Part shown: positions 7,246-16,139 of the stretch, piece after piece
How the letters are laid out: the number at the start of each line of letters is the position of its first letter
Position numbering within the stretch: position 1 is the stretch's first letter
Assembly (NCBI GenBank): GCA_003645435.1
Contig: QNFD01000013.1
Coordinates: 1 to 16,713 of the forward strand
Origin: Gammaproteobacteria bacterium
GTDB taxonomy: Bacteria > Pseudomonadota > Gammaproteobacteria > GCA-001735895
Direction: 5' to 3'
Length of the DNA: 16,713 bases
Notes under the pieces: model-generated
Databases searched by the model: none
Told to the model about the DNA's origin: nothing
Seen by the model: the letters and a program-made list of their open reading frames with translations, nothing else
Made by a program: the position numbers and the translations under genes

Positions 7246-7692
7246 CTATGCTTCTGTTACGCTCTCTATTTTACCGCCGGCTTTTTCGATCGCAGCCTTT
7301 GCGCCTTTGGTCACAGAAACGCCACTGACACTAACCGCGCGTGAAATTTCGCCCGAGAGGATAATTTTCGCTTTTTTGGTTCGCGCCGGAACGATGTTCT
7401 TCTCAACCAGTGCCGGCAGAGTGATTGTGTCCAGACCAGATAACTCGATTTCGCTTAATCGAACTTCAGCAGAGTACCGTCCAACCCGCGAACTAAAGCC
7501 AAATTTAGGCAGGCGCATCTGCAATGGCATCTGTCCACCTTCGAAGCCAACTCGCACGCCGCCGCCGGTACGGGATTTCTGTCCCTTATGACCACGGCCA
7601 CAGGTTTTTCCAGAACCCGAACCAATGCCACGACCAACGCGTTTGGCTGCTTTATTCGAACCCTTCGCGGGTTTTAAACTATTCAGGTACAT
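7246..7692 (-). CDS. rplO: 50S ribosomal protein L15
   Basis: This 148-residue protein (E. coli 144) is L15, a late-assembling protein buried in 23S rRNA. The N-terminal extended part has the glycine-rich rRNA-binding stretch [20 protein letters not shown] followed by [20 protein letters not shown]. The globular C-terminal half has [20 protein letters not shown] and the final [17 protein letters not shown]. The ATG at 7690-7692 overlaps the rpmD stop as TAATG and is preceded by AAGGAAG. It is an ordinary member of the family. Confidence 0.98.
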   Translation of the reverse strand: MYLNSLKPAKGSNKAAKRVGRGIGSGSGKTCGRGHKGQKSRTGGGVRVGFEGGQMPLQMRLPKFGFSSRVGRYSAEVRLSEIELSGLDTITLPALVEKNIVPARTKKAKIILSGEISRAVSVSGVSVTKGAKAAIEKAGGKIESVTEA

Positions 7693-8027
7693 TATGCTTC
7701 CTTTACATTTAGTAGATACCGCACCTTGTTGATCATACCCCTGTTTTCGGGTGTATCGATCACTTCAACTGTCTGGTGCATGCGTCTCAGACCCAGGCCC
7801 GCGACACAGGCCTTGTGAGAAGCCAACCTGCCATGCTTGCTACGGATCAGGGTAACGCTAACTTTACCGGTTGCTGGCTTAGCGGTAGGCTTGACTTCAG
7901 GCTTAGCCGCTGTCTTCTTCACTGCCGCTTCCGCCCCGGGTTTAGCTGCCTTTTTAACCACTTTCTTAACTGCGGGTTTAGGCGCCTTTTTAGCGGCTGT
8001 TTTAGGTGTTGCTTTATCTTCGGCCAT
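7692..8027 (-). CDS. rpmD: 50S ribosomal protein L30 with Lys/Ala/Pro-rich N-terminal extension
   Basis: The C-terminal 58 residues, from about residue 54, are a normal bacterial L30: [32 protein letters not shown] and [16 protein letters not shown] match the E. coli protein, which is only 59 residues long. Ahead of it is a tail of about 54 residues made of 15 Lys, 15 Ala and 7 Pro, with motifs such as [10 protein letters not shown] and [13 protein letters not shown]. The tail is in frame from an ATG at 8025-8027, placed 5 nt after the rpsE stop. No ATG or GTG occurs in frame between that start and the core, so the tail is very probably translated. It resembles histone H1-like and AlgP-like tails in composition only. 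L30 lies near the 5S rRNA and helix 38-39 region; the tail could bind rRNA or reach solvent. Confidence 0.95.
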   Translation of the reverse strand: MAEDKATPKTAAKKAPKPAVKKVVKKAAKPGAEAAVKKTAAKPEVKPTAKPATGKVSVTLIRSKHGRLASHKACVAGLGLRRMHQTVEVIDTPENRGMINKVRYLLNVKEA

Positions 8028-8032
8028 GATGA

Positions 8033-8539
8033 CTAACCTGCAATCTCTTCAACTGTTTTGCCACGCTTGGAGGCTATATCTTCTGGCGACTTCATATTTT
8101 GCAGGCCGCTGATAGTTGCCCGCACCAGGTTAATTGGATTACGTGATCCATTACACTTCGCCAGAACGTTATGCACGCCTACTGCTTCGAATACGGCGCG
8201 CATGGCGCCGCCGGCAATAACACCGGTACCTTCAGAGGCGGGCTGCATATACACCTTTGCCGCCCCATGACGGGCGTTCAGTGGGTATTGAAGCGTGCCG
8301 TTTTTAAGCGAAACGCTAATCATATTGGCGCGCGCTTTTTCCATCGCTTTTTGAATCGCGAGTGGTACTTCACGCGCCTTGCCGTAACCAAAACCGACCT
8401 TACCATTGCCATCGCCTACCACGGTCAACGCGGTAAAGCCGAACTGACGACCACCCTTGACAACCTTGGCGACACGATTAACCGCAACTAGTTTCTCGGT
8501 GAAATCGTCGTTCGCATTAGAATTTCTATGATCTGCCAT
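8033..8539 (-). CDS. rpsE: 30S ribosomal protein S5
   Basis: This 168-residue protein (E. coli 167) is S5, which with S4 and S12 controls decoding accuracy and forms part of the mRNA entry channel. The N-terminal double-stranded-RNA-binding-like domain has [20 protein letters not shown] and [20 protein letters not shown]. The C-terminal domain has [20 protein letters not shown] and [13 protein letters not shown]. The KVVKGG loop is where E. coli spectinomycin-resistance changes map; it appears wild type. The ATG at 8537-8539 has a good AGGGGA upstream, and the gene lies 24 bp after rplR. Confidence 0.98.
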   Translation of the reverse strand: MADHRNSNANDDFTEKLVAVNRVAKVVKGGRQFGFTALTVVGDGNGKVGFGYGKAREVPLAIQKAMEKARANMISVSLKNGTLQYPLNARHGAAKVYMQPASEGTGVIAGGAMRAVFEAVGVHNVLAKCNGSRNPINLVRATISGLQNMKSPEDIASKRGKTVEEIAG

Positions 8540-8563
8540 GCTATTCCCCTACCCGAGGCAAAT

Positions 8564-8917
8564 TTAAAATTTTAAACCGTTTTCACGTGCAGAATCGGCC
8601 AACGCCTTGATTCTACCGTGATACTTGAATCCGGAGCGATCAAAAGCCACCGCCTCGATTCCAGCCGCTTTCGCTTTTTTCGCGATAACCTGTCCAACCG
8701 CTGTGGCCGCATCGATATTACCCGAGTACTTGACCAGTTTCTTGACGTCCGCGGATAAAGTGGAAGCGGAGGCGACAACGCTGCCGGTTTCGCCCGAAAA
8801 TACCTGGGCATAGGTGTGCCGAGGCGTACGATGTACGGTCAGGCGATCAATACCGAGTGACGCGATCTTGGCGCGAGTACGGCGTGACCGACGTATTCGA
8901 GATGCTTTTTTATCCAT
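8564..8917 (-). CDS. rplR: 50S ribosomal protein L18
   Basis: This 117-residue protein equals the E. coli length. L18 binds 5S rRNA together with L5 and L25 and joins it to the 23S rRNA in the central protuberance. The basic N-terminus [17 protein letters not shown] is the flexible rRNA-binding arm. [16 protein letters not shown] and the closing [26 protein letters not shown] are family signatures. It sits 20 bp after rplF with a weak ribosome-binding site, as expected for a coupled gene. Confidence 0.98.
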   Translation of the reverse strand: MDKKASRIRRSRRTRAKIASLGIDRLTVHRTPRHTYAQVFSGETGSVVASASTLSADVKKLVKYSGNIDAATAVGQVIAKKAKAAGIEAVAFDRSGFKYHGRIKALADSARENGLKF

Positions 8918-8937
8918 GATACTTATCCATTACTTAG

Positions 8938-9471
8938 CTATTTCTTCTTCGCTTCTTTTCTGATGATTTTCTCGTCAGCGTATTTGACACCTTTACCCTT
9001 ATAGGGTTCGGGTGGCCTAAAGGCGCGAATCTCCGCGCTTACCTGACCTACCTGTTGCTTATTGCATCCGCGCACGGTGAGTTCTGTCGCGCTTGCAGCC
9101 TCGATCTCAATACCCTCGGGAACCGCATAGTCGATAGGATGCGAGAACCCCAGAGACAAACTCAGTTTCTTGCCCTGGATCTGGGCACGATAACCAACGC
9201 CAACCAGGACCAGTTTTTTCTCGAAACCAGTCGATACCCCGGTGACAATATTATTCACCACTGATCGAATCGTACCGGTGACTGCCATTGACGATTTTTT
9301 GTCATCTTTCGGTGAGAAAGTCAGCAGGTTATCTTCATTTTTCACTACAACGCTATCATGCAGGGTTATCGAAAGGCTGCCTTTCGGGCCTTTAACGGAA
9401 AGTTCCCGACCGTTGATACTGAGTTCAACGCCGCCTGGCACTTCAACTGGTTGTTTCGCTATTCTGGACAT
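8938..9471 (-). CDS. rplF: 50S ribosomal protein L6
   Basis: This 177-residue protein equals the E. coli length. L6 has two repeated alpha/beta domains and binds helix 97 and the sarcin-ricin loop region close to the factor-binding centre. MSRIAKQPVEVPGGVELSIN and the KGPKGSL turn mark the first domain; VGVGYRAQIQGKKLSLSLGF begins the second. The C-terminal signature RAFRPPEPYKGKGVKYADE is complete and is followed by a basic end, KKEAKKK-like. The ATG at 9469-9471 lies 21 bp after the rpsH stop with an AGG upstream. Confidence 0.98.
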   Translation of the reverse strand: MSRIAKQPVEVPGGVELSINGRELSVKGPKGSLSITLHDSVVVKNEDNLLTFSPKDDKKSSMAVTGTIRSVVNNIVTGVSTGFEKKLVLVGVGYRAQIQGKKLSLSLGFSHPIDYAVPEGIEIEAASATELTVRGCNKQQVGQVSAEIRAFRPPEPYKGKGVKYADEKIIRKEAKKK

Positions 9472-9492
9472 ATGACTAACCTAAATACTGGC

Positions 9493-9885
9493 CTAAACTA
9501 CTGAACAGATGACTTCACCGCCGTGTCCGGCAGCGCGCGCTTGTTTCTCGGTCATCATTCCACCCGAGGTGGAGATGATGGCGATACCGAGTCCAGCGTT
9601 AATCGAAGGCAAATCATCTTTCGACTTAAATATGCGTAACCCGGGTTTACTAATTCGTTTGATACTCTCGATAACCGGCTTGCCCTGGTAATATTTCAGT
9701 TCAATCGTGAGCTCTTTCTTGGTGTCGTCAGATGTCATGTAATCACCGATGTATCCTTCATCTTTTAATACCCTGGCAATGTTCACCTTTTGGCTCGAAG
9801 ACGGCATCGTAACGCTTACCTTATTCGCCTTCTGAGCGTTACGAACTCGGGTCAACATATCTGAAATAGGATCTTGTAAACTCAT
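9493..9885 (-). CDS. rpsH: 30S ribosomal protein S8
   Basis: This 130-residue protein equals the E. coli length. S8 binds helix 21 of 16S rRNA and is essential for assembly of the platform; in E. coli it also represses the spc operon by binding mRNA at the start of rplE. The start [20 protein letters not shown] and the C-terminal signature [20 protein letters not shown] are clear. [19 protein letters not shown] is the middle strand region. Its ATG at 9883-9885 follows AGAGAG and lies 11 bp after rpsN. I could not identify an S8-like mRNA helix near rplE here. Confidence 0.98.
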   Translation of the reverse strand: MSLQDPISDMLTRVRNAQKANKVSVTMPSSSQKVNIARVLKDEGYIGDYMTSDDTKKELTIELKYYQGKPVIESIKRISKPGLRIFKSKDDLPSINAGLGIAIISTSGGMMTEKQARAAGHGGEVICSVV

Positions 9886-9896
9886 TTTATTCTCTC

Positions 9897-10202
9897 TTAC
9901 CAGCTCGCCTTGACCAGTCCCGGGATATCGCCACGCATCGCGGCCTCGCGGATCTTGTTACGGCATAAGCCAAATTTTCGGTAAACACCGTGGGGTCTTC
10001 CGGTAATACGGCAACGATTGTGCTGGCGTACCTCGGATGAATCTCTGGGTAATTTCTGCAAACTATCGACTGCAGCCATTTTTTCTTCCAGGCTGGTTTC
10101 AGTGCTCTTGATAGTTGCCTTCAGAGACTTTCTCTTTACAGCGAACTGGGCTACCAGTTTGGTGCGCTTCAGTTCACGCTGTACCATCGAATTTTTTGCC
10201 AT
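9897..10202 (-). CDS. rpsN: 30S ribosomal protein S14 (zinc-free form)
   Basis: This 101-residue protein equals the E. coli length and is the long, zinc-free (C-) type of S14, in the 30S head near the A site. The zinc-finger cysteines of the short type are absent: the region reads [20 protein letters not shown], with no paired CxxC motifs. [16 protein letters not shown] is the usual end, and [15 protein letters not shown] marks the insertion region. The gene lies 5 bp after rplE with little Shine-Dalgarno sequence. No second S14 copy is visible in this window. Confidence 0.98.
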   Translation of the reverse strand: MAKNSMVQRELKRTKLVAQFAVKRKSLKATIKSTETSLEEKMAAVDSLQKLPRDSSEVRQHNRCRITGRPHGVYRKFGLCRNKIREAAMRGDIPGLVKASW

Positions 10203-10207
10203 ATTAT

Positions 10208-10756
10208 TTAGCTCGACTGATTTTTGAATGGAAAATTAAACGCAGACAGCAATGCGCGGCCTTCTTCGTGGTTACGCGCGCTAGTGGTAATACAGATGTT
10301 CAAACCACGTAGCTTATCGATCTTGTCATAGTCTATTTCCGGGAAAGCAATCTGTTCACTCATTCCCATGTTGTAATTTCCCTGGCCATCGAACGCCTTT
10401 GCGCTGAGTCCGCGAAAATCACGAATACGGGGAATCGCGAAATTAACCAGGCGATCCAGAAACTCGTACATCCGGTCCCTGCGCAGGGTGACCTTGCAGC
10501 CAATCGGCATGCCTTCACGAAGCTTAAAACCCGCGATTGCTTTTTTCGCGAGGGTAACGACTGGCTTTTGGCCCGCGATCAGGGTCAAATCTTTAACCGC
10601 GTGGTCGACAATTTTTTTATCCTGCGATGCCTCGCCTATACCCATATTTAAGGTAATCTTTGTCACCTTTGGAATTTCCATCGGCGATGAGTAGGAAAAC
10701 TGGCTTTGCAGGTCCTTTGCTACTGTTTCACGATAATATTGTTCTAGTCTGGTCAT
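10208..10756 (-). CDS. rplE: 50S ribosomal protein L5
   Basis: This 182-residue protein (E. coli 179) is L5, which binds 5S rRNA and forms bridge B1b with S13. [40 protein letters not shown] and [20 protein letters not shown] are conserved in order. [20 protein letters not shown] and [13 protein letters not shown] are the family signatures, and FNFPF lies near the end, followed by a short KNQSS tail. The ATG at 10754-10756 follows AAGG about 9 nt upstream, 11 bp after rplX. Confidence 0.98.
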   Translation of the reverse strand: MTRLEQYYRETVAKDLQSQFSYSSPMEIPKVTKITLNMGIGEASQDKKIVDHAVKDLTLIAGQKPVVTLAKKAIAGFKLREGMPIGCKVTLRRDRMYEFLDRLVNFAIPRIRDFRGLSAKAFDGQGNYNMGMSEQIAFPEIDYDKIDKLRGLNICITTSARNHEEGRALLSAFNFPFKNQSS

Positions 10757-10767
10757 AAGTTAATACC

Positions 10768-11085
10768 TTAGATATCAATCACTTCGCCATTCGACTTGAA
10801 ATAGCGAACCTTTCGATTGTCTTCCAATGTCTTAAACCCGACACGATCACCTTTTTGCGTATTCGGGTTAAACAGCATTACATTGGAACGTTGAATCGGT
10901 GATTCCTGATCAATGATGCCGCCACCTTCACCCGAACGTGGATTGCCCTTTACATGCTTTTTCACCATGTTGACGTTTTCCACGAGCAGCCGATTGTCAT
11001 CGATTTTTTTCAGTACATTGCCTCTCAGGCCCTTGCTGCGGCCCGCGATAACAATCACTTCATCACCTTTTTTAATCTTGTTCAT
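10768..11085 (-). CDS. rplX: 50S ribosomal protein L24
   Basis: This 105-residue protein (E. coli 104) is L24, an assembly initiator that binds the 5' domain of 23S rRNA near the exit tunnel. The KOW motif is at the N-terminus: KIKKGDEVIVIAGRSKGLRG. VENVNMVKKHVKGNPRSGEG and the segment ESPIQRSNVMLFNPNTQKGD are conserved. It starts with MNKIKKGD at 11083-11085, with AGGA closely upstream, 18 bp after rplN. Nothing unusual is seen. Confidence 0.98.
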   Translation of the reverse strand: MNKIKKGDEVIVIAGRSKGLRGNVLKKIDDNRLLVENVNMVKKHVKGNPRSGEGGGIIDQESPIQRSNVMLFNPNTQKGDRVGFKTLEDNRKVRYFKSNGEVIDI

Positions 11086-11103
11086 AATCCTGGGTCTCGA
11101 CTG

Positions 11104-11472
11104 CTAAAGCACTTCTGGTGCGAGTGAGATAATTTTCATGAACTTCTCACCGCGCAATTCGCGCGTTACCGGGCCAAAAATACGGGTCCCGATGGGTTGC
11201 AGGTTATTATTCAAAATAACCGCCGCGTTACCGTCAAATCTGATCAGCGATCCATCGGCTCGGCGCACACCGTCAGCGGTTCGCACCACCACGGCATTAT
11301 AAACTTCGCCCTTCTTTACCTTGCCGCGCGGAATCGCATCCTTGATACTGACCTTGATAATATCGCCAATCCCCGCATAACGACGCTTTGATCCACCCAG
11401 TACCTTGATGCATTGCATCTTTCGCGCACCGCTGTTATCTGCTGCATTCAAAACCGTTTGCATTTGAATCAT
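11104..11472 (-). CDS. rplN: 50S ribosomal protein L14
   Basis: This 122-residue protein (E. coli 123) is L14, on the subunit interface, forming bridges with 16S rRNA and the docking site for Rsf[20 protein letters not shown] and [20 protein letters not shown] are its start; [20 protein letters not shown] and [13 protein letters not shown] follow. In E. coli it is the first gene of the separate spc operon, but here it begins only 13 bp after rpsQ and I see no promoter before it, so the S10 and spc blocks appear to be one transcription unit at this point. Confidence 0.98.
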   Translation of the reverse strand: MIQMQTVLNAADNSGARKMQCIKVLGGSKRRYAGIGDIIKVSIKDAIPRGKVKKGEVYNAVVVRTADGVRRADGSLIRFDGNAAVILNNNLQPIGTRIFGPVTRELRGEKFMKIISLAPEVL

Positions 11473-11485
11473 GACTATCTACCTG

Positions 11486-11764
11486 CTACGCGCTAGCTGC
11501 TTTGTTAACTACCTTTACCAGGGTCCATGACTTGGTCTTGGACACCGGGCGACATTCTGAAATTTGTACAGTATCGCCAATACTGCATTCATTGTTTTCG
11601 TCATGAATATGTATCTTGGTCGATTTTTTCACAAACTTGCCGTAAATAGGATGCTTGACCTTGCGCTCAATCAGCACCGTGGCCGATTTCTCCATACGAT
11701 CACTGATCACAGAGCCTGTCTGGATTCTTAAAACCTTGTCTTCGCTCACAACGTCTTCACTCAT
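11486..11764 (-). CDS. rpsQ: 30S ribosomal protein S17
   Basis: This 92-residue protein (E. coli 84) is S17, an early-binding OB-fold protein of the 30S body. [20 protein letters not shown] starts the core, followed by the signature [20 protein letters not shown] and [20 protein letters not shown]. The extra length is an acidic N-terminal leader, [11 protein letters not shown]. The ATG overlaps the rpmC stop by four bases (ATGA at 11761-11764), so translation is probably coupled and this start is favoured. Confidence 0.97.
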   Translation of the reverse strand: MSEDVVSEDKVLRIQTGSVISDRMEKSATVLIERKVKHPIYGKFVKKSTKIHIHDENNECSIGDTVQISECRPVSKTKSWTLVKVVNKAASA

Positions 11765-11964
11765 GATTCCTTACCACCACGATCGGCATTCATTACTGTC
11801 TTTACGCGTGCAATATTTCTGCGCACTTTTTTAAACTGGTCAGGACGTATTGCGTCCGGGTTAATACCTCTTTGCATACGCAGGTTAAACTGTTCGCGTA
11901 GCAGCCCGGTCAATTCTTCACGGAGTTCCTGGTCCGTTTTTGAAACTAGTTCTGATGCTTTCAT
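11761..11964 (-). CDS. rpmC: 50S ribosomal protein L29
   Basis: This 67-residue protein (E. coli 63) is L29, a helical protein at the tunnel exit that helps dock signal recognition particle and trigger factor. The ending [20 protein letters not shown], then [20 protein letters not shown] is the family signature. I chose the ATG at 11962-11964, giving MKASEL; it shares one base with the rplP stop (TGATG). A GTG codon directly ahead (11965-11967) would add one residue and is less likely. The stop overlaps the start of rpsQ. Confidence 0.97.
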   Translation of the reverse strand: MKASELVSKTDQELREELTGLLREQFNLRMQRGINPDAIRPDQFKKVRRNIARVKTVMNADRGGKES

Positions 11965-12377
11965 CACATAACCTGCCTGGAAACGAAGGTTGTTTTAAAC
12001 GGGAGCTTGGCGGCAGCGAGTTTAAACGCCTCGCGCGCAATGACTTCCTGTACGCCTTCCATCTCATACAATACTCGACCCGGCTGTATCTTACAGACCC
12101 AGTACTCGACGTTACCCTTACCTTTACCCATCCGAACTTCGAGCGGTTTTTTGGACACCGGCACATCAGGGAATACACGAATCCAGATCTTACCGCCACG
12201 CTTGATGTGACGCGTCATGGCACGACGGGCTGCCTCGATCTGACGCGCGGTAATTCTTCCACGTTCAACCGCTTTGAGGCCGTATTCACCGAAACTGACC
12301 TTGCTACCAGTCGTAGCCAGACCACGGTTCCTGCCCTTAAACTGCTTCCTGAATTTTGTTCTTTTCGGCTGTAACAT
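11964..12377 (-). CDS. rplP: 50S ribosomal protein L16
   Basis: This 137-residue protein (E. coli 136) is L16, which lies beside the A site and the peptidyl transferase centre and is needed late in 50S assembly. [20 protein letters not shown] and [20 protein letters not shown] are conserved, as are [20 protein letters not shown] and [20 protein letters not shown]. In E. coli an arginine in this last region (Arg81) is hydroxylated; the matching arginine appears in EVRMGKGKG. The ATG at 12375-12377 follows AAGAGA and lies 11 bp after rpsC. Confidence 0.98.
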   Translation of the reverse strand: MLQPKRTKFRKQFKGRNRGLATTGSKVSFGEYGLKAVERGRITARQIEAARRAMTRHIKRGGKIWIRVFPDVPVSKKPLEVRMGKGKGNVEYWVCKIQPGRVLYEMEGVQEVIAREAFKLAAAKLPFKTTFVSRQVM

Positions 12378-12388
12378 AATTAAATCTC

Positions 12389-13069
12389 TTACTTACCGGC
12401 CGGCTTGCTTTTGCCTGAATCTTTCCCATCCAGGTTAAAAACCTCGCCCTTGTAAATCCACACCTTTACACCCAGGATTCCATAGGTTGTGAGTGCTTCA
12501 GCAAAACCGTAATCAACATTTGCACGCAGGGTATGCAGAGGCACACGTCCTTCGCGATACCATTCGTTGCGCGCAATTTCCGCGCCGTTTAATCGACCCG
12601 ATACATTAATCTTGATGCCCTCGGCGCCAATTCGCATGGCGTTGGTTACCGAGCGACGCATCGCGCGACGAAACATGACCCGCCGTTCCAGCTGCGAAGC
12701 AACGTTTTCTGCGACCAGTTGCGCGTCGAGCTCGGGCTTACGGATTTCTTCAATATTGATTTTTACGTTATTGATGTGCGCCGATACTAACGAGGCCACT
12801 TCAACACGCAGTTTCTCAATATCCTCGCCCTTCTTTCCGATAATGATACCGGGACGGGCCGAGTGGATCGTAACCGAAACTGCCTTGGCCGGACGTGAAA
12901 TCTGAATCCTGCTTACTCCCGCCTGCGAAAGCTTGTTACGCAGGAACTCGCGAATCTTCAGATCTTCAGCGAGAAAATCTGCAAAATCTGAAGAATCCGC
13001 ATACCATTTGGAGGTCCAGTCGGTCGATATGCCGAGACGAAAACCCGTTGGATGAACTTTTTGCCCCAT
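12389..13069 (-). CDS. rpsC: 30S ribosomal protein S3
   Basis: This 226-residue protein (E. coli 233) is S3, which with S4 and S5 surrounds the mRNA entry pore and has helicase-related function. The start chosen is the ATG at 13067-13069, giving [14 protein letters not shown], the universal S3 start, with GAGG 6-7 nt upstream. An in-frame start at 13093 would overlap rplV and add eight residues not seen in the family. The KH domain (about 39-107) has the [15 protein letters not shown] loop. The C-terminal domain has [20 protein letters not shown] and [15 protein letters not shown]. It lies 10 bp after rplV. Confidence 0.98.
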   Translation of the reverse strand: MGQKVHPTGFRLGISTDWTSKWYADSSDFADFLAEDLKIREFLRNKLSQAGVSRIQISRPAKAVSVTIHSARPGIIIGKKGEDIEKLRVEVASLVSAHINNVKINIEEIRKPELDAQLVAENVASQLERRVMFRRAMRRSVTNAMRIGAEGIKINVSGRLNGAEIARNEWYREGRVPLHTLRANVDYGFAEALTTYGILGVKVWIYKGEVFNLDGKDSGKSKPAGK

Positions 13070-13079
13070 CGTTGCCTCT

Positions 13080-13412
13080 TTAACTATCCGCAACGGTCAC
13101 GGTAATGTGACTGCTACGCTTTAAAATTCGATTACCACGTCCCTTGGCACGTGCCCGCATACGTTTCATAGATGGCCCCTGGTCAACACAAATTGCCGAA
13201 ACCTTGAGTTCGTCAATATCCGCACCATCATTGTGCTCCGCGTTTGCGATTGCCGATTCCAATACTTTTCGTATCATCACCGCGGCCTTCTTATTGCTAA
13301 AATTCAATAAGGTCAGCGCCTTATCTACTTCCATGCCGCGGACCTGGTCTGCAACCAGACGGCATTTCTGCGCTGAAATTTTAGCGTGACGATGTTTTGC
13401 GCTGGTTTGCAT
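13080..13412 (-). CDS. rplV: 50S ribosomal protein L22
   Basis: This 110-residue protein equals the E. coli length. L22 has a globular part on the subunit surface and a long beta-hairpin that lines the exit tunnel and can sense stalling peptides such as Sec[15 protein letters not shown] and the run [20 protein letters not shown] are conserved; the hairpin covers [20 protein letters not shown]. The hairpin tip looks normal in length, with no macrolide-type deletion. The ATG at 13410-13412 follows AGGGG and lies 9 bp after rpsS. Confidence 0.98.
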   Translation of the reverse strand: MQTSAKHRHAKISAQKCRLVADQVRGMEVDKALTLLNFSNKKAAVMIRKVLESAIANAEHNDGADIDELKVSAICVDQGPSMKRMRARAKGRGNRILKRSSHITVTVADS

Positions 13413-13421
13413 AACCCCTAC

Positions 13422-13697
13422 CTATCTCTTCACTTTTTTATCAACAATATGACCGCGGTAAGTCCGTGTCAGGGAAAATTCACCCAGCTTGTGACCTACC
13501 ATATTTTCATTGATCAAAACCGGCACATGCTGCCTGCCGTTATGAACAGCGATTGTCAAACCAACCATTTCCGGCAACACCATTGATCGTCTGGACCAGG
13601 TTTTGATCGGACGTTTGTTGTTAGTCGCAACCGCATCAAGTACTTTTTTGAGCAGGTGTTGATCGACAAACGGGCCTTTACGTAATGAACGCGGCAT
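13422..13697 (-). CDS. rpsS: 30S ribosomal protein S19
   Basis: This 91-residue protein (E. coli 92) is S19, in the 30S head, pairing with S13 and contacting the A-site t[22 protein letters not shown] is the usual start, and [20 protein letters not shown] and [20 protein letters not shown] carry the family signature. The ATG at 13695-13697 is chosen; a TTG just before it (13698-13700) would add one residue. AAGAGG, partly within the rplB stop region, is the ribosome-binding site, and the gap to rplB is 6 bp. Confidence 0.98.
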   Translation of the reverse strand: MPRSLRKGPFVDQHLLKKVLDAVATNNKRPIKTWSRRSMVLPEMVGLTIAVHNGRQHVPVLINENMVGHKLGEFSLTRTYRGHIVDKKVKR

Positions 13698-13703
13698 CAA
13701 TAA

Positions 13704-14531
13704 TTACCTCTTATTCCTTCTGCGCACGATTAACTTATCAGTGCGTTTATTTGAACGTGTTTTAAATCCCTTGGCTGGCGTACCCCAGGGTGAAACCGGG
13801 TGGCGACCACCTGATGTGCGGCCTTCTCCACCACCATGCGGGTGATCTACCGGATTCATCGCGACACCACGTACCGTGGGTCGAACACCTCTCCAGCGGG
13901 TGGCGCCGGCCTTACCCAGTGAACGCAGGCTATGCTCGCCATTGCCGACTTCACCGATAACGGCACGACAGTCAGCCAGCATTTTTCGCATTTCGCCAGA
14001 GCGTAATCTGAGTGTTGCATAAGTACCTTCACGGGCAACATATTGAGCCGAAGTACCTGCTGAACGCGCTATCTGCGCACCCTTACCCGGCTTTAATTCA
14101 ACACAATGAACGGTCGAGCCCACCGGCATGTTGCGCAAGGGCATACAGTTACCGGTTTTAATGCCAACATCTTCACCCGAACGCACAAGGCTACCTTCGG
14201 CCAGTCCTTTCGGAGCGATAATGTAACGTCTTTCACCATCCATATATCTGAGTAGTGCAATATGTGCACTACGGTTCGGATCGTATTCGAGGCGTTCAAC
14301 AACCGCATCGATACCATCCTTGTTGCGCTTGAAATCGATTTGACGGTAACGCTGCTTATGCCCGCCGCCGATATGGCGAGTGGTAATGCGCCCCGCGTTA
14401 TTACGACCGCCTGTCTTCGATTTCTTCTCTACCAGTGCCGCAAAAGGCTTACCTGTATGGAGCCCGGGTGTTTTAACCGAAACTACGAAGCGACGTCCTG
14501 GTGAAGTAGGTTTTGCTTTGATGAGTGCCAT
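13704..14531 (-). CDS. rplB: 50S ribosomal protein L2
   Basis: This 275-residue protein (E. coli 273) is L2, one of the most conserved large-subunit proteins, needed for subunit joining and for peptidyl transferase activity. [20 protein letters not shown] is the N-terminal rRNA-binding extension, and the OB and SH3-like domains follow. The C-terminal signature [20 protein letters not shown] contains the histidine matching E. coli His229, and the end is a basic RRRNKR tail. It lies 6 bp after rplW, with a poor Shine-Dalgarno consistent with coupling. Confidence 0.98.
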   Translation of the reverse strand: MALIKAKPTSPGRRFVVSVKTPGLHTGKPFAALVEKKSKTGGRNNAGRITTRHIGGGHKQRYRQIDFKRNKDGIDAVVERLEYDPNRSAHIALLRYMDGERRYIIAPKGLAEGSLVRSGEDVGIKTGNCMPLRNMPVGSTVHCVELKPGKGAQIARSAGTSAQYVAREGTYATLRLRSGEMRKMLADCRAVIGEVGNGEHSLRSLGKAGATRWRGVRPTVRGVAMNPVDHPHGGGEGRTSGGRHPVSPWGTPAKGFKTRSNKRTDKLIVRRRNKR

Positions 14532-14537
14532 GATTTT

Positions 14538-14837
14538 CTATGCGCCTATCGATGCAAGATCAATTTCATGACCCTGCTCTAGTGAAACATACGCCTTTTT
14601 CCAGTCCTTGCGGCTACCTTTACGCGCGCCCATACGCTTGCTTTTTCCATTTACATTGACGGTGCGTACCTCGGCGACCTTTACGCCGAACAACTGCTCT
14701 ACCGCCGCCTTAATTTCAGGCTTCTTCGCATCGGTCGCTACTTTGAACACATGCTGGTTAGCCGAATCTCCAAGAAGCGCCGCTTTTTCAGAAATATGCG
14801 GTGATTTCAGGATGTGAAAAACTCTTTCATCATTCAT
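14538..14837 (-). CDS. rplW: 50S ribosomal protein L23
   Basis: This 99-residue protein (E. coli 100) is L23, at the tunnel exit, where it is the main docking point for trigger factor and signal recognition particle. ILKSPHISEKAALLGDSANQ is the start of the fold, followed by FKVATDAKKPEIKAAVEQLF, GVKVAEVRTVNVNGKSKRMG and the basic loop RKGSRKDWKKAYVSL. A surface glutamate needed for trigger factor binding in E. coli (Glu18) probably corresponds to the Glu of HISEKA. The ATG overlaps the rplD stop by four bases (14834-14837). Confidence 0.98.
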   Translation of the reverse strand: MNDERVFHILKSPHISEKAALLGDSANQHVFKVATDAKKPEIKAAVEQLFGVKVAEVRTVNVNGKSKRMGARKGSRKDWKKAYVSLEQGHEIDLASIGA

Positions 14838-15439
14838 GCCAAACGCTCCTCAAGCTTTTTCAGCGCGGCCTGGTCGATAACCACGTGCTCCTGCTGAACC
14901 AGGCTTAATGGATCGACAATTGCCACATCCATTACCTGTATATTGGGAATATTCCTGGCTGCCAGGTAAACCGTCGAGTCGAGGCCATCGGTCAGGATTA
15001 ACGCATCGCTTACGCCAATCTCTTTTAGCCTTGTATTCATTGCCTTGGTTTTAGCTTCGCTTACGCCAAGTTCACTGATCAGGATCAAACGTTGCTGCCT
15101 TATCAGTTCGGATACAAGGCTACGCATGCCAACACGGTACATCTTCTTATTCAGTTTCTTGCTGTAATCTCTCGGGCTAGCCGCGAAGGTTACGCCGCCG
15201 GAACGCCAGATCGGGCTTCTGATAGTACCGGCGCGCGCGCGTCCGGTACCCTTTTGGCGCCACGGCTTGGCGCCGCCGCCGCTGGCGGCTGCACGGTTTT
15301 TCTGCGCTTTGGTTCCCGCACGGGCACCGCTCATGTAGGAAACTACGAGCTGGTGTACCAGGGCCTCATTGTACCCTGCGGCAAAAGCATCGTCGGATAC
15401 AGATACTTTTTCCTTTGAATTATGAATTATCAGGTCCAT
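14834..15439 (-). CDS. rplD: 50S ribosomal protein L4
   Basis: This 201-residue protein equals the E. coli length. L4 folds as a globular surface domain with a long loop (about residues 40-95) that reaches the exit tunnel; the loop reads KNRAAASGGGAKPWRQKGTG and then RARAGTIRSPIWRSGGVTFA. NKKMYRVGMRSLVSELIRQ begins the helical part. In E. coli L4 also represses the S10 operon by binding the leader ahead of rpsJ; here that leader is absent, and only the hairpin ahead of rplC could play such a role. The ATG at 15437-15439 follows AAGAGAG, 13 bp after rplC. Confidence 0.98.
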   Translation of the reverse strand: MDLIIHNSKEKVSVSDDAFAAGYNEALVHQLVVSYMSGARAGTKAQKNRAAASGGGAKPWRQKGTGRARAGTIRSPIWRSGGVTFAASPRDYSKKLNKKMYRVGMRSLVSELIRQQRLILISELGVSEAKTKAMNTRLKEIGVSDALILTDGLDSTVYLAARNIPNIQVMDVAIVDPLSLVQQEHVVIDQAALKKLEERLA

Positions 15440-15452
15440 TACGACTACTCTC

Positions 15453-16085
15453 TTATTGCTTGACCGCGGGGCGAATAATCACGTCACCGCTCTTCGCACC
15501 TGGAACCGGACCCTTGATCAGCACCAGGTTCCGCTCCGTATCGACACGCACGACTACCAGATTCTGCGTTGTACAGTTTGCCGCTCCCATATGGCCCGAC
15601 ATTTTTTTGCCCTTGAAAACACGGCCCGGGGTCTGGTTCTGACCGATCGATCCATTAGAGCGATGCGAGATAGAATTACCATGGGTTGCGTCCTGCATGG
15701 TGAAGTTATGACGTTTCACGCCGCCCTGGAAACCCTTACCCTTGCTAACCCCGGCAACGTCAACAATCTGACCCTGCTCGAATAAATCTACTTTAATTTC
15801 GGCGCCGAGCTCCAGTTCATCGACCGAGTCAACCCGAAATTCCCAGGCGCCACGGCCCGCCTCTACACCAGCCTTTCGATAGTGACCAGCCATTGGTTTA
15901 GTCACACGATTTGCACGACGCGAACCGGTAGTAACCTGCACGGCAGTATAGCCGTCGGTTTCAACGGTTTTTATCTGTGAAATGCGATTGGGTTCAACCT
16001 CAATGACGGTTACCGGAGTCGATACTCCATCGTCAGAGAAAACCCGGGTCATTCCAACTTTACGTCCTACCAGACCGAGAGACAT
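15453..16085 (-). CDS. rplC: 50S ribosomal protein L3
   Basis: This 210-residue protein (E. coli 209) is L3, an assembly initiator whose central extension reaches the peptidyl transferase centre. [19 protein letters not shown] is the start; the extension has [16 protein letters not shown] and the run [20 protein letters not shown]. The glutamine in GQNQTPG matches E. coli Gln150, methylated by PrmB, so the site is kept. The ATG at 16083-16085 follows GAGG. Upstream lie a 119-bp gap with a predicted promoter and a hairpin, so rplC may begin its own transcription unit. Confidence 0.98.
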   Translation of the reverse strand: MSLGLVGRKVGMTRVFSDDGVSTPVTVIEVEPNRISQIKTVETDGYTAVQVTTGSRRANRVTKPMAGHYRKAGVEAGRGAWEFRVDSVDELELGAEIKVDLFEQGQIVDVAGVSKGKGFQGGVKRHNFTMQDATHGNSISHRSNGSIGQNQTPGRVFKGKKMSGHMGAANCTTQNLVVVRVDTERNLVLIKGPVPGAKSGDVIIRPAVKQ

Positions 16086-16139
16086 TTTTAACCTCTATCA
16101 ATTACCTAAACTACTGATTTAAATAGCTTTTTTCAAGCA

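Noticed and set aside
7776..8112. Overlapping plus-strand open frames opposite rpmD and the end of rpsE
   Set aside because: They are long only because the complement of the Lys/Ala-rich tail has few stop codons; no start signals are seen.
10700..10790. S8-type repressor site at the start of rplE
   Set aside because: I looked for the conserved internal-loop helix known from E. coli near the rplX-rplE junction and could not draw a convincing match by eye.
13070..13093. Extended rpsC start eight codons upstream
   Set aside because: It overlaps rplV and adds residues absent from S3 proteins; the ATG at 13069 has a good GAGG and gives the universal MGQKVHP start.
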